A stretch of DNA of 64,000 nt from Klebsiella quasivariicola (GCF_002269255.1 NZ_CP022823.1:806001-870000), one strand, 5' to 3'. Positions 26,020 to 33,100 are shown, counted from the first letter of the stretch. Numbers and translations are program-made. The notes: a model not told the origin generated them from the letters alone.

Positions 26020-26733
26020 ATGATGAAACGCGTTTATATATCACTGATGCTGGTGGCAAGCCTGGTGCTGGCCGGCTGCTCCAGTACGTCCGATTCTGGT
26101 GCCACTTATACCGTCAAACGCGGTGATACCCTGTATGGAATCTCCCGCACCACCGGCACCAGCGTTCGCGATCTCGCCCGTCTGAATAACATCTCGCCGC
26201 CTTACACCATCGAAGTGGGGCAGAAGCTGAAGCTTAACGGCAGCAGTTCGGCGAAGACGACGAAGAAAAAATCTTCCTCCACTCGCACTGCGGCGGCTAC
26301 GCCTTCTTCCGCGGTACCTCAGTCCTCCTGGCCGCCGGTGGGACAGCGCTGCTGGCGCTGGCCGACCAGCGGCAAAGTGGTCCTGCCTTATTCCACCGCC
26401 GATGGCGGCAATAAGGGCATTGATATTGCCGGGACCCGCGGGCAACCGGTATATGCCGCTGGGGCGGGCAAGGTGGTGTACGTCGGCAACCAGCTGCGCG
26501 GCTATGGTAATCTGATCATGATTAAGCACAGCGAGGATTACATCACCGCCTACGCCCACAACGATAAGCTGATGGTGAATAACGGTCAGAGCGTGAAAGC
26601 CGGCCAGCAAATTGCCACCATGGGCAGTACAGATGCCGATTCAGTGCGCCTGCATTTCCAGATCCGCTATCGGGCGACGGCCATCGATCCGCTGCGCTAT
26701 CTGCCGCCGCAGGGCAGTAAACCCAAGTGCTAA
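26020..26733 (+). CDS. ygeR: YgeR/ActS, LysM-LytM lipoprotein, amidase activator
   Basis: 237 residues. A lipoprotein signal peptide ends in the lipobox LAGC (C about 16); one LysM domain follows (YTVKRGDTLYGISRTTG, about 27-70), then a serine/threonine-rich linker and a degenerate LytM/M23 domain (KGIDIAGTRGQPVYAAGAGKVVYVG, YGNLIMIKHSEDYITAYAHN). The H-x-H zinc ligands of active LytM peptidases are not all kept, consistent with an activator of cell-wall amidases. ATG 26020 has AGGA six bases upstream. glyU follows, as in E. coli. Confidence 0.92.
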   Translation: MMKRVYISLMLVASLVLAGCSSTSDSGATYTVKRGDTLYGISRTTGTSVRDLARLNNISPPYTIEVGQKLKLNGSSSAKTTKKKSSSTRTAAATPSSAVPQSSWPPVGQRCWRWPTSGKVVLPYSTADGGNKGIDIAGTRGQPVYAAGAGKVVYVGNQLRGYGNLIMIKHSEDYITAYAHNDKLMVNNGQSVKAGQQIATMGSTDADSVRLHFQIRYRATAIDPLRYLPPQGSKPKC

Positions 26734-26768
26734 AAGGTTATTTTATCGCCAGTCAGTATCCGGCGGGC

Positions 26769-26796
26769 TTGCCACAGGGTGCGTAAGGGCTATAAT
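26769..26796 (+). promoter_or_regulatory. glyU promoter
   Basis: TTGCCA (-35, 26769-26774), a 16-base spacer and TATAAT (-10, 26791-26796), 17 bases before the tRNA. The GCGC-rich discriminator GCTTCTCGC is in keeping with stable-RNA control. Confidence 0.8.
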
Positions 26797-26813
26797 GCTT
26801 CTCGCACCTCTTC

Positions 26814-26887
26814 GCGGGCGTAGTTCAATGGTAGAACGAGAGCTTCCCAAGCTCTATACGAGGGTTCGATTCCCTTCGCCCGCTCCA
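26814..26887 (+). tRNA. glyU: tRNA-Gly, anticodon CCC
   Basis: 74 bases including encoded CCA. The acceptor stem is GCGGGCG / CGCCCGC with discriminator T. The anticodon loop TTCCCAA (CCC) is closed by AGAGC/GCTCT, and the T arm is GAGGGTTCGATTCCCTT. The D arm has GTTCAATGGTAGAAC. Reads GGG. Its 3' half is the integration target of the adjacent element, and the gene is left intact because the 17-bp att core restores the 3' end. Confidence 0.98.
26871..26887 (+). repeat. attL core (3' end of glyU)
   Basis: TCCCTTCGCCCGCTCCA, identical to 34646-34662. It covers the T-stem end, acceptor stem and CCA of the tRNA, as usual for tyrosine integrases that target tRNA genes. Confidence 0.93.
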
Positions 26888-26962
26888 TGACCTTTCTTAA
26901 AGTATTCCAACTTACTGAATCCTAAGGGATACGGCTTTAAGCCTTCCGATAGTTTTACTCAC

Positions 26963-26981
26963 TGTAACCAACATTGTAACC
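26963..26981 (+). repeat. Left integrase arm-type sites
   Basis: TGTAACC at 26963-26969 and again at 26975-26981, 12 bases apart. The same pair with the same spacing occurs at 34575-34593 near the right end. Paired direct repeats at both ends of an integrated element are what arm-type integrase binding sites look like. Confidence 0.7.
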
Positions 26982-27041
26982 CTGTAGCGACCAAGCTACG
27001 TCCTTATGTTGACAAAGTGAGCGGACCTAGGGTCTCAGTAC

Positions 27042-28658
27042 ATGCTCAATTCCTACACCTACCTTTACCAGCGTAACGGCGTCTACTATTTTCGCCTTCG
27101 AGTTAGACAATCAAACAATGATAGAATGACCTCAGTTTCATTAAGGACCAAGGATAGACGCACCGCTATGGCTCACTCCCGGCACATTAAGGCAGCACTC
27201 AAGGCAATCCATGCGGATAACCCTACAGCCTCCTACGAGGATATGAGGAAACACTTACGGGATATCGCGGAGTGGGAACTTTCAGCGGGACGCTCTGACC
27301 TCTTCGAGCCGGACATGAGGGACATCTATCGGGACCAGTACGGTGAACTTGGTGAGAACCTTACCGATGCTCTGGCTAGTGAACCGCTGAGTATTGACCA
27401 GCATCGCTACATCAATGAGGCCCTGAAGGTACTCAAGGCTTGCATGAAGCGTATCGAAGCGGGAGACAGTCAGTCACTGATAGATTACGTCGATCGTTTT
27501 GATGGTATTGATCGGCAGGATGACCAAGCCTCTGTGTCCCTATCTGTTAGTGCTCCTGAGGTAAAACCAGCAGCGCTAGCTGCACTAGCAGTCACACCAA
27601 GCGTCACTGTGGCTAGCCTCTTTGAGCAGTATGAAGCGGAGAACGCTCAGAACTGGAAGCCTGCTACCTTAAGGGAAAACCAATCGTCTCACGCTGCGTT
27701 AATCGAAATCTTTGACTATCTGGGTCTTGGTGCTGACGCCAATACGGTAACACGCGCTGACGTGCTTAGAGTCCGTGATGTCCTCCAGCAGTTACCGAAG
27801 AACCGTAAGCAGCGCTTCAAGGATGCCCCGTTGGTTGACTTGCTGGGCCGTGAAGAGAAAACAGATTGTCTGGACGTAGTCACCATCAACAATAAATATC
27901 TCATTAAGATGGCGGCGGTCTTTAAGTGGGCTGTGCGTAATGACCTGATTAAAAAGAATATGACTGAGGGGCTGGAACTCAAGGTTCCCCAGCGTAAAGC
28001 CTCAGAGGCCCGTAACGCTTTCTCTACGGAGCAGGTAGGGCAACTGCTGGTTGCCGCTAAGGCATACTCTCAGAAGGCCTCAGGCAAGCCTTATCACTAT
28101 TACGTTACGGTGCTGGCGGCTATCACTGGTGCGCGACTCAATGAAGTAGCTCAACTTCAGGTAAAAGATGTCAGGGTCACTGAGGCCGGGACCGTTTATA
28201 TTCATATCAATGAGGATGACAGCAGCCTGCCCGGTAAGAGCATTAAGAACGCCCACAGTGATCGCTGTGTCCCTCTGGTTGATGGTGCCTACGGTTTTGT
28301 ATTGGCTGACTTTATGGACCTGTTAGAAGCCCGTAGGAACGCGGGGGGTGAAGATGCTATGGTATTCGATGGCCTGCGTCTCATGAAGAACGGCTACGGT
28401 GAGCAGGTGAGCAAGTGGTTTAACAGAACGTTGTTACCTAAGGTTATTACTGACCGTGACGGCTTGGCGTTCCACTCGTTTAGACATACGGTCGCCACTC
28501 AGTTAAAACAGCATGGCGTCGAGTTGGCTTACGCTCAGGCTATTATGGGGCATAGCTCAGGGTCCATTACTTATGACCGCTACGCTAAAGAGGTTGAGGT
28601 AGACCGATTGGTTAACGTTCTTGCTGATGTTTATAAGGAGACAGTAGTAAATGGCTGA
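27042..28658 (+). CDS. Tyrosine integrase of the glyU element
   Basis: 538 residues. The N-terminal DUF6538-like SAM-binding-like part contains YLYQRNGVYYFRLRVRQ, the core-binding domain spans about 190-300, and the catalytic domain about 325-525 has the first Arg in ITGARLNEVAQLQV, then HSFRHTVATQ and GHSSGSITYDRY with the nucleophilic tyrosine. All catalytic residues are visible, so the enzyme looks active. It lies 154 bases inside the left att, reading away from the tRNA. The stop overlaps the next gene by 8 bases. No strong SD precedes ATG 27042. Confidence 0.94.
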   Translation: MLNSYTYLYQRNGVYYFRLRVRQSNNDRMTSVSLRTKDRRTAMAHSRHIKAALKAIHADNPTASYEDMRKHLRDIAEWELSAGRSDLFEPDMRDIYRDQYGELGENLTDALASEPLSIDQHRYINEALKVLKACMKRIEAGDSQSLIDYVDRFDGIDRQDDQASVSLSVSAPEVKPAALAALAVTPSVTVASLFEQYEAENAQNWKPATLRENQSSHAALIEIFDYLGLGADANTVTRADVLRVRDVLQQLPKNRKQRFKDAPLVDLLGREEKTDCLDVVTINNKYLIKMAAVFKWAVRNDLIKKNMTEGLELKVPQRKASEARNAFSTEQVGQLLVAAKAYSQKASGKPYHYYVTVLAAITGARLNEVAQLQVKDVRVTEAGTVYIHINEDDSSLPGKSIKNAHSDRCVPLVDGAYGFVLADFMDLLEARRNAGGEDAMVFDGLRLMKNGYGEQVSKWFNRTLLPKVITDRDGLAFHSFRHTVATQLKQHGVELAYAQAIMGHSSGSITYDRYAKEVEVDRLVNVLADVYKETVVNG

Positions 28659-29289
28659 TTATCATCCGGCAGTTTTTGAATATCAGGCTTTTAATTGTCC
28701 ATATTGTGGAGTTTATGCGCGACAATTTTGGCGCACTCTGTATGGCAACGGTCAAAATCTTGGTGTAAAAGATACGCCGTTTCGGATGTCTTCATGTTCA
28801 CATTGTGGTGATAGTGCCTATTGGTGCCAAGAAAAAATGATAGTCCCTGCGGCTGGTAATGTTGAATTACCTAATCCAGACATGCCGGAAGACTGTAAGG
28901 CTGACTACATGGAAGCCAGAAGCATAATCAATCTGTCTCCTAAAGGTGCCGCTGCGCTACTCCGCTTGTGCTTACAGAAACTCATGCGCCATCTCGGTGA
29001 ACCGGGGAACAACATTAACGCAGACATTAAGTCTCTCGTTGAGAAAGGATTGCCTGTGCGTATCCAACAAGCTGCTGACATTTGTCGTATCGTTGGTAAT
29101 CAGGCCGTGCATCCCGGAGAGATTAGCCTTGATGATGACCCTCAGTTAACACATGGTCTCTTTAAGTTATTGAATATCATTGTTGATGACCGCATCACCA
29201 GACCTAAAGAAATCGAAGCGATGTTCCAGAGTATGCCTGAAGGTCCACGGCAAGGCATCGAAAAGCGGGACGGCAAGGCTAGCGGATAG
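28651..29289 (+). CDS. Zinc-ribbon/DUF4145 protein coupled to the integrase
   Basis: 212 residues. An N-terminal zinc ribbon is formed by CPYC (about 15-18) and CSHC (about 49-52). The C-terminal DUF4145 domain (about 85-190) has AARSIINLSPKGAAALLRL-type helices and the motif RIVGNQAVHPGE. DUF4145 domains are common in defence and restriction loci, often beside nucleases; the conserved R...GN..VH resembles HEPN-type motifs, but a nuclease activity is not shown. The ATG sits inside the last codons of int (8-base overlap), so the two are co-translated and transcribed by the host before any phage polymerase appears. Possible roles are control of excision or interference with competing phage; this is inference. 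Confidence 0.75.
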   Translation: MADYHPAVFEYQAFNCPYCGVYARQFWRTLYGNGQNLGVKDTPFRMSSCSHCGDSAYWCQEKMIVPAAGNVELPNPDMPEDCKADYMEARSIINLSPKGAAALLRLCLQKLMRHLGEPGNNINADIKSLVEKGLPVRIQQAADICRIVGNQAVHPGEISLDDDPQLTHGLFKLLNIIVDDRITRPKEIEAMFQSMPEGPRQGIEKRDGKASG

Positions 29290-29297
29290 TCCTTCGG

Positions 29298-29320
29298 AAT
29301 TAGGGCACACTATAGGGGGA
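29298..29320 (+). promoter_or_regulatory. K11-type phage RNA polymerase promoter P1
   Basis: AATTAGGGCACACTATAG followed by GGGGA: identical to the Klebsiella phage K11 promoter consensus except G for A at +4. The recognition bases GGGCAC at -12 to -7 are intact. Predicted start at 29315. It begins 8 bases after the stop of the DUF4145 gene and reads rightward. Confidence 0.88.
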
Positions 29321-29324
29321 AGTC

Positions 29325-29347
29325 TAATACGACTCACTATAGGGAGA
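29325..29347 (+). promoter_or_regulatory. T7-type phage RNA polymerase promoter P2 (exact consensus)
   Basis: TAATACGACTCACTATAG followed by GGAGA: all 23 positions from -17 to +6 match the T7 class III consensus. Predicted start at 29342. It lies only 4 bases after P1. The flanks are not vector sequence. Confidence 0.95.
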
Positions 29348-29391
29348 TACGCCAAATCGCCTTAAGAATTGACCATGTGTCAAGCATTTTG

Positions 29392-29414
29392 AATTAGGTA
29401 GCACTATAGGGAGA
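29392..29414 (+). promoter_or_regulatory. Third phage-type promoter P3 with a different recognition element
   Basis: AATTAGGTAGCACTATAG followed by GGAGA. The AATTA and CACTATAGGGAGA parts fit the T7 family, but the -12 to -8 bases are GGTAG, differing from T7 (CGACT), K11 (GGGCA), T3 (ACCCT) and SP6 (GGTGA). Predicted start at 29409. I cannot assign the cognate polymerase. Confidence 0.8.
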
Positions 29415-29452
29415 CAGTGAGAAATAAATTTTATGATGACACTCACTGTCCC
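29409..29452 (+). other. Hairpin at the 5' end of the P3 transcript
   Basis: GACAGTGAG (29413-29421) pairs perfectly with CTCACTGTC (29442-29450); GG/CC at the base extends it. The predicted P3 transcript would begin GGGAGACAGUGAG, so the hairpin starts at the first nucleotides of the RNA. T7 mRNAs often carry 5' stem-loops left by RNase III that stabilise them. Confidence 0.7.
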
Positions 29453-29663
29453 TATGCACACTTCACGCTGGCGCAGCTAGCACTGCTGGCAATCAGCATT
29501 CCTTAACCGTAACTCATCGCATTCTTTCAGGGGCGGGATGACCACATACAGACGAACACAGCGGAGACATTATGTCACTGCTTCCCGGTTCTTCTAGGTC
29601 AGTCGATGAGTGAATAGCAAATAGTCTTTATACCAATAATAGACACGAGCCTACAGGGGCTAA
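29453..29663. other. Non-coding stretch with two very short possible leader frames
   Basis: No convincing gene. Two tiny frames have plausible ribosome sites: ATG 29538 (19 codons, basic, after GGGGCGGG) and ATG 29572 (13 residues, MSLLPGSSRSVDE, after GGAG). Neither is conserved by any argument I can make from one sequence. Contains AGCCTACAGGGGCT hairpin at 29649-29662. Confidence 0.3.
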
Positions 29664-29797
29664 CTTAAAGTTTACTTAAAGACCATTAAGATACTTATAG
29701 TTTAAATAATAGATTAATTAAAAGATAACTATTAGAGCTTTAAGTATTGCCTAAAGTGAACTTAAAGAGGTGATGATATTTACCATTAATAATCACC
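29664..29797. other. AT-rich CTTAAAG-repeat region, T7 end/origin-like
   Basis: CTTAAAG at 29664, 29675 and 29761, CCTAAAG at 29750, and the inverted form CTTTAAG at 29738, within a long A/T stretch, followed by a GGTGAT/ATCACC hairpin (29769-29797). T7 genome ends carry repeated CCTAAAG/CTTAAAG motifs, and the T7 primary origin is an AT-rich block downstream of phage promoters. The same motif recurs near the element ends (26895-26901, 26929-26935, 34610-34616). Role as a helper-dependent origin or packaging signal is inferred. Confidence 0.55.
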
Positions 29798-29849
29798 ATA
29801 CTCTGGGCCACTCACAGTCCTCTGTATCTCCAGCGGTCAGCCCTTGGAG

Positions 29850-29872
29850 AATTAGGGCACACTATAAGGAGA
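29850..29872 (+). promoter_or_regulatory. K11-type phage promoter P4, A-start variant
   Basis: AATTAGGGCACACTATAA followed by GGAGA: the K11 recognition element is exact, with A in place of G at +1, as in the class II promoters of T7-like phages. Predicted start at 29867. It is the promoter closest to the Rha-like and capsid genes. Confidence 0.85.
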
Positions 29873-30336
29873 CGGTCTGAATACCTCTTCGCTGTCAACA
29901 GATGGTTTACTTTCTGTACAGCCGTCAGTCCTCACCCGAAGCCTACTCTGGGCATGACTCCTTGCCGTTACGCTGATGTACCTCATTGTGAAATCTTTAG
30001 GTAGTAATCAACGCCAGACAACTGGCAACATCGTGTGTATCAGCTTTGGGCCATGAACCCAGAGACGCTTCTGGTGCGGATTTACCGCCACTCGCACCAC
30101 CACCAGCAGTGCTAGCTGCGCCAGCCATTGAACATCATACAGGGTCTCCGGTCACACATGACGTGCCGCCCCTGAGTTCGTCCGATTGGTCCTCACCTAT
30201 CCATGGTCATCGCAGACCGTTATTAAAACCAGTCTTTATGTAACGCCTTTATGCTACCGACAGTTTCCTTTACGTGGGGTCTGGTTGGCTGGCGGTAGGT
30301 GCGAACATAGAGGCGTCACATAAGGAGTACACGTAA
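29873..30336. other. Unassigned leader region before the Rha-like gene
   Basis: 464 bases between P4 and the first downstream gene. No gene with a good start was found. A proline/alanine-rich open frame (30046-30243) has no normal start codon or SD. GTAAACGCC-like REP units are absent. The last 30 bases contain the SD AAGGAG for the gene at 30337. Possibly a structured leader or decayed gene. Confidence 0.4.
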
Positions 30337-30859
30337 ATGAACATTATCAATCTTGACCAGCTTATCTCGATGACCTCAAAAGAAATCGCGGAGTTGACGG
30401 GTAAGCGACACGACAACGTTATTCGCGATGTTCGTAAGATGCTTGATGAAATATATCCGGATGGGGGTCTCCTCAGTTTTGAGGACACCTACGTTAATAC
30501 CCAGAATGGCGAAACATATAGCATGTACCGACTCGACCGGAAGCATACCTTTATTCTGGTCTCTGGGTATTCCGTCCAACTCCGCGCTAAATGCTACGAC
30601 CACATTCAGATGCTTGAACAAAAAGTCCTCCGATTGGAAGACCAGCAGAAACGCGCAGCCGTACAGTCGGCTAACCGCCGTGGTGTAACATGGGGCGATT
30701 ACTGCAAGACGCATGGTCTACCTGCTCAGAAGTTGATGAACATCCTCAAGCGGGAACGAAAGCTCTTTCAGGTCCACCCCGTCAGTGGTGAATGGTCAGT
30801 CAATCCAAAATATGCGGAATACTTCCGGGTCATCAAGCCAACTTGTAAGCACCCCTGCT

Positions 30860-31666
30860 TCAGTTCCATGCACTTTTTGAGAGTTCCGGTTTTTCAGCCA
30901 TCAGCCGGTACTCTTCCGGTGTCAGGTTATTCAGGGATTCATGAGGCCGCTCGTTGTTATATTCCATCAGCCAGCGCTCGGTAATTTCCCGTGCTTCATT
31001 CAGTGTTCTGAACAGGTAAAAATCCAGGATTTCTGTCCGGTATGTTCGGTTGAACCGTTCGATAAAAGCATTTTGTGTCGGCTTACCCGGCTTGATAAAT
31101 TCGAGCTGTACGCCATGTTCTTCGGCCCATTGTGCCAGCGCCAGCGAGACCAGCTCTGGCCCGTTGTCCATCCGCATTTTCAGCGGGTAGCCGCGGTTTG
31201 CCACGATCCTGTCCAGCACCCGGATGACTCGCTGAGCCGGGATATTCAGGTCGATTTCTATCGCCAGTGCTTCACGGTTAAAATCATCCACCACATTAAA
31301 GGTTCGGAAGCGTCTGCCGCAGACCAGCGCGTCGTGCATAAAATCGATGGACCAGCTCTGGTTTAACGCTTGCGGTGTCGCCAGTGGTGCGGGATTACGC
31401 ACAGGCAGCCGCTGTTTTCCCTTGCGGCGAAAATTCAGTTTCAGCAGGCAGTAAATCCGGTGAACACGTTTATGGTTCCAGGTATTACCCTGCCTGCGCA
31501 GCAGCTGGAACAGTTTCTTAAAACCGTAGCGCGGATAGCGTTCTGCCAGCTCAGTCAGCGCGTGGATCACTGGTTCATCATGCCGGGTATCGGGCTGATA
31601 AAAATACACCGTCCTGCTCAGCGATAACGTCCTGCAGGCCTGGCGTAAACTCATGGCAAATTGCAC
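30860..31666 (-). CDS. IS3-family transposase OrfB (DDE catalytic part, made as OrfAB by -1 frameshift)
   Basis: About 268 residues, rve integrase core. The DDE triad is visible in WSIDFMHDALVCG, MRMDNGPELVS and NAFIERFNRTYRTEILD. An upstream HTH_21 region (RYPRYGFKKLFQLLRRQG) binds DNA. The open frame extends back to the slippery A-AAA-AAG at 31717-31711, so the functional product is the OrfAB fusion; the coordinates start at the first methionine codon of this frame. Confidence 0.93.
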   Translation of the reverse strand: MQFAMSLRQACRTLSLSRTVYFYQPDTRHDEPVIHALTELAERYPRYGFKKLFQLLRRQGNTWNHKRVHRIYCLLKLNFRRKGKQRLPVRNPAPLATPQALNQSWSIDFMHDALVCGRRFRTFNVVDDFNREALAIEIDLNIPAQRVIRVLDRIVANRGYPLKMRMDNGPELVSLALAQWAEEHGVQLEFIKPGKPTQNAFIERFNRTYRTEILDFYLFRTLNEAREITERWLMEYNNERPHESLNNLTPEEYRLMAEKPELSKSAWN

Positions 31667-31704
31667 CGTCAGATAGCTGACGAGTTCACGCTTTATCGCT
31701 GGTT

Positions 31705-31971
31705 TTAAAGCTTTTTTTCGATGACGTCTTTAAGTGCCCGGCACTCAAGGCTGAGATCAGCAAACATCTGTTTTAAACGTCGATTCTCATCCTCAAGATC
31801 TTTGATTTTTTTAATATCGGCCGCTTCCATCCCGCCATATTTCGCCTTCCAGTTGTAATAGCTGGCTTCCGAAATAGCGGCCTCACGGCACACATCCTTG
31901 ACGGTACGTCCGGCTTCGACGGACTTCAGAACGGCGATGATCTGGTGTTCAGTGAATCGGATCTTACGCAT
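31705..31971 (-). CDS. IS3-family transposase OrfA
   Basis: 88 residues. A helix-turn-helix of the IS3/IS911 OrfA type (FTEHQIIAVLKSVEAGRTVK, EAAISEASYYNWKAKYGG) is followed by a leucine-zipper-like tail (DLEDENRRLKQMFADLSLE). GAGGAG stands 7 bases before ATG 31971. The end contains the heptamer A-AAA-AAG (minus strand, 31717-31711) for -1 slippage into orfB. Confidence 0.93.
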   Translation of the reverse strand: MRKIRFTEHQIIAVLKSVEAGRTVKDVCREAAISEASYYNWKAKYGGMEAADIKKIKDLEDENRRLKQMFADLSLECRALKDVIEKKL

Positions 31972-32242
31972 AGCGATCTCCTCAGGGGACATTATCAGTA
32001 TGTCGGAAGATCTCTAAAAGTGAATGGTTCGTTTTGCCGGGATACTTACAAACTGACCAGCGATTCAACCCGAGCGGCATTAACATTCGGTTCAACGCCA
32101 AGGGACTGGAATTCTTTGGTCAACCTGAGCATGTCCTAAAGATGCGCGGAAAGGTTATCGAAATTCACGGTACAGACGCCGAGAAGCAGAAGCACCTACT
32201 GGATGTCGCTAGTACAGCTCCTCAAAATGAGGGTCTGTAATC

Positions 32243-32473
32243 GTGAAGATCCTACCGCCAGACCTACCGCCTACTTACAGTGTAGACGTGAAGATTGACC
32301 CACGGACACCCGAAGGCCGTAAAGCTATGCGCCTACTGGATGTGCCTACAGCCATACTCGTAGCCGCGTTGGGTCTCCCACCGAAGCACACCCGGCCCGA
32401 TATGTATTACTCGAAAGGTGCGCTGTGTCTCATGGCGACCGCTGAAGGGTTGACCCCGATGGACTTCAAGTAA
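32243..32473 (+). CDS. Small protein of unknown function in the satellite operon
   Basis: 76 residues from a GTG two bases after the Rha-like stop. The sequence (MKILPPDLPPTYSVDVKIDP...PTAILVAALGLPPKHTRP) has no motif I recognise and no membrane segment. Tight spacing suggests translational coupling to the Rha-like gene. GAGGG lies upstream at suitable distance. A 114-base gap follows before the next gene. Confidence 0.6.
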   Translation: MKILPPDLPPTYSVDVKIDPRTPEGRKAMRLLDVPTAILVAALGLPPKHTRPDMYYSKGALCLMATAEGLTPMDFK

Positions 32474-32587
32474 ACCACCGCACCACCACAAACAACACTC
32501 TTTTGAACTGACCGACGCGGGGAGACCGTAGGGCTAGCCGTGCCTGCGAGACCGATAAGTTCAACCATTTCAAAGGAGAATCAAATT

Positions 32588-32998
32588 ATGTCTATTTCAT
32601 ACCGTAAGCTCGACATCAACCTGAGCGCCGACAAAGAGACCGTGCTGGTCTTCGGTCAAGAGATGTCCACCAAGTATTTCACTGAGATTGTAGTGACCTC
32701 AATGCTGAATGGTCTACCTGCCCTGAGCACAGGGGCACACGCCATCCTGACTTCCCTGCACGCTGCTGGTCTTAACGCTAATGACTACGGGGCGTATTCC
32801 CGAGCGTGGGCTGAGAGCAACGCAGAGGCACGCCGAGAGGCTGAGCGTCAGCGCATTGAAAACGAGCGTAACCGTCAGCGTATCGCCGCTATGTATGCAA
32901 CCCCTGAAGAAATCGCTAAAGAGGCCGCAGAGCGTAAGGAACGTAAGGCAGACCTTGAGCGTCGCTTCAGCCGTAAAGGCGCTGCATTCGGTCTGTAA
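32588..32998 (+). CDS. Unknown protein with charged coiled-coil tail, directly before the capsid gene; scaffold candidate
   Basis: 136 residues. The N-terminal half is a compact alpha/beta-looking region (KETVLVFGQEMSTKYFTEIV); the C-terminal half (about 78-130) is a highly charged predicted helix rich in Arg, Glu and Ala (EARREAERQRIENERNRQR, AERKERKADLERRF). SD AAAGGAGA precedes ATG 32588. Helical charged proteins immediately upstream of a major capsid gene are often scaffolding proteins, so this is a positional guess. Not recognised by family. Confidence 0.6.
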   Translation: MSISYRKLDINLSADKETVLVFGQEMSTKYFTEIVVTSMLNGLPALSTGAHAILTSLHAAGLNANDYGAYSRAWAESNAEARREAERQRIENERNRQRIAAMYATPEEIAKEAAERKERKADLERRFSRKGAAFGL

Positions 32999-33100
32999 GT
33001 TCAACGGCTACGCCCACTCATGGCACTGTGGGTCAGAACTCATGGTGCCATACCGCTACCAACATCAATCTCATTCAAATTAAATACAAGGAGGCATCCC

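Larger units (their letters stand above)
30844..32050 (-). mobile_element. IS3-family insertion sequence, 1207 bp
   Basis: Imperfect terminal inverted repeats: TGTAAGCACCCCTGC at 30844 and, on the other strand, TGTAAGTATCCCGGC from 32050, with further matches CCAT-CACTTTT-GAGA inside. The 4-base duplication AACT lies at 30840-30843 and 32051-32054. It carries orfA and orfB in the -1 frameshift arrangement. A 4-bp duplication and the OrfB sequence suit the IS407-like branch of IS3. It appears intact and recent, since both ends and duplications are perfect. Confidence 0.93.
30337..32240 (+). pseudogene. Rha/antirepressor-like regulator, split by an IS3-family insertion
   Basis: Removing the IS and one AACT copy joins 30337-30843 to 32055-32240 in frame, giving 230 residues. 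The N-terminal Rha domain (MTSKEIAELTGKRHDNVIRD, then MYRLDRKHTFILVSGY) is followed by a coiled linker and a C-terminal ANT/KilA-C-like domain (RGVTWGDYCKTHGLPAQKL, then FNPSGINIRFNAKGLEFFG). Such proteins are phage regulators, often antirepressors. As it stands the frame runs from 30337 into IS sequence and ends at 30984, lacking the last 61 residues. The gene is the first of the presumed phage-polymerase operon. Loss may lock the element in the chromosome or change its induction (inference). Confidence 0.85.

Noticed and set aside
29325..29347. Exact T7 promoter as cloning-vector contamination
   Set aside because: The flanks are not vector-like (no lac operator, multiple cloning site, His-tag or T7 terminator). 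K11-type promoters of the same family lie 4 bases upstream and about 500 bases downstream, and the site is inside an element with matched att repeats.
29392..29414. P3 as an SP6 promoter
   Set aside because: It shares AGGT with SP6 at -13 to -10, but the next bases (AG and not GA) and the AATTA/GGGAGA ends differ, so SP6 specificity is not supported.
30046..30243. Proline/alanine-rich 65-codon frame in the satellite leader
   Set aside because: Starts with TTG without an SD and has no recognisable domain; could be a decayed gene, so it is only mentioned as part of the leader region.
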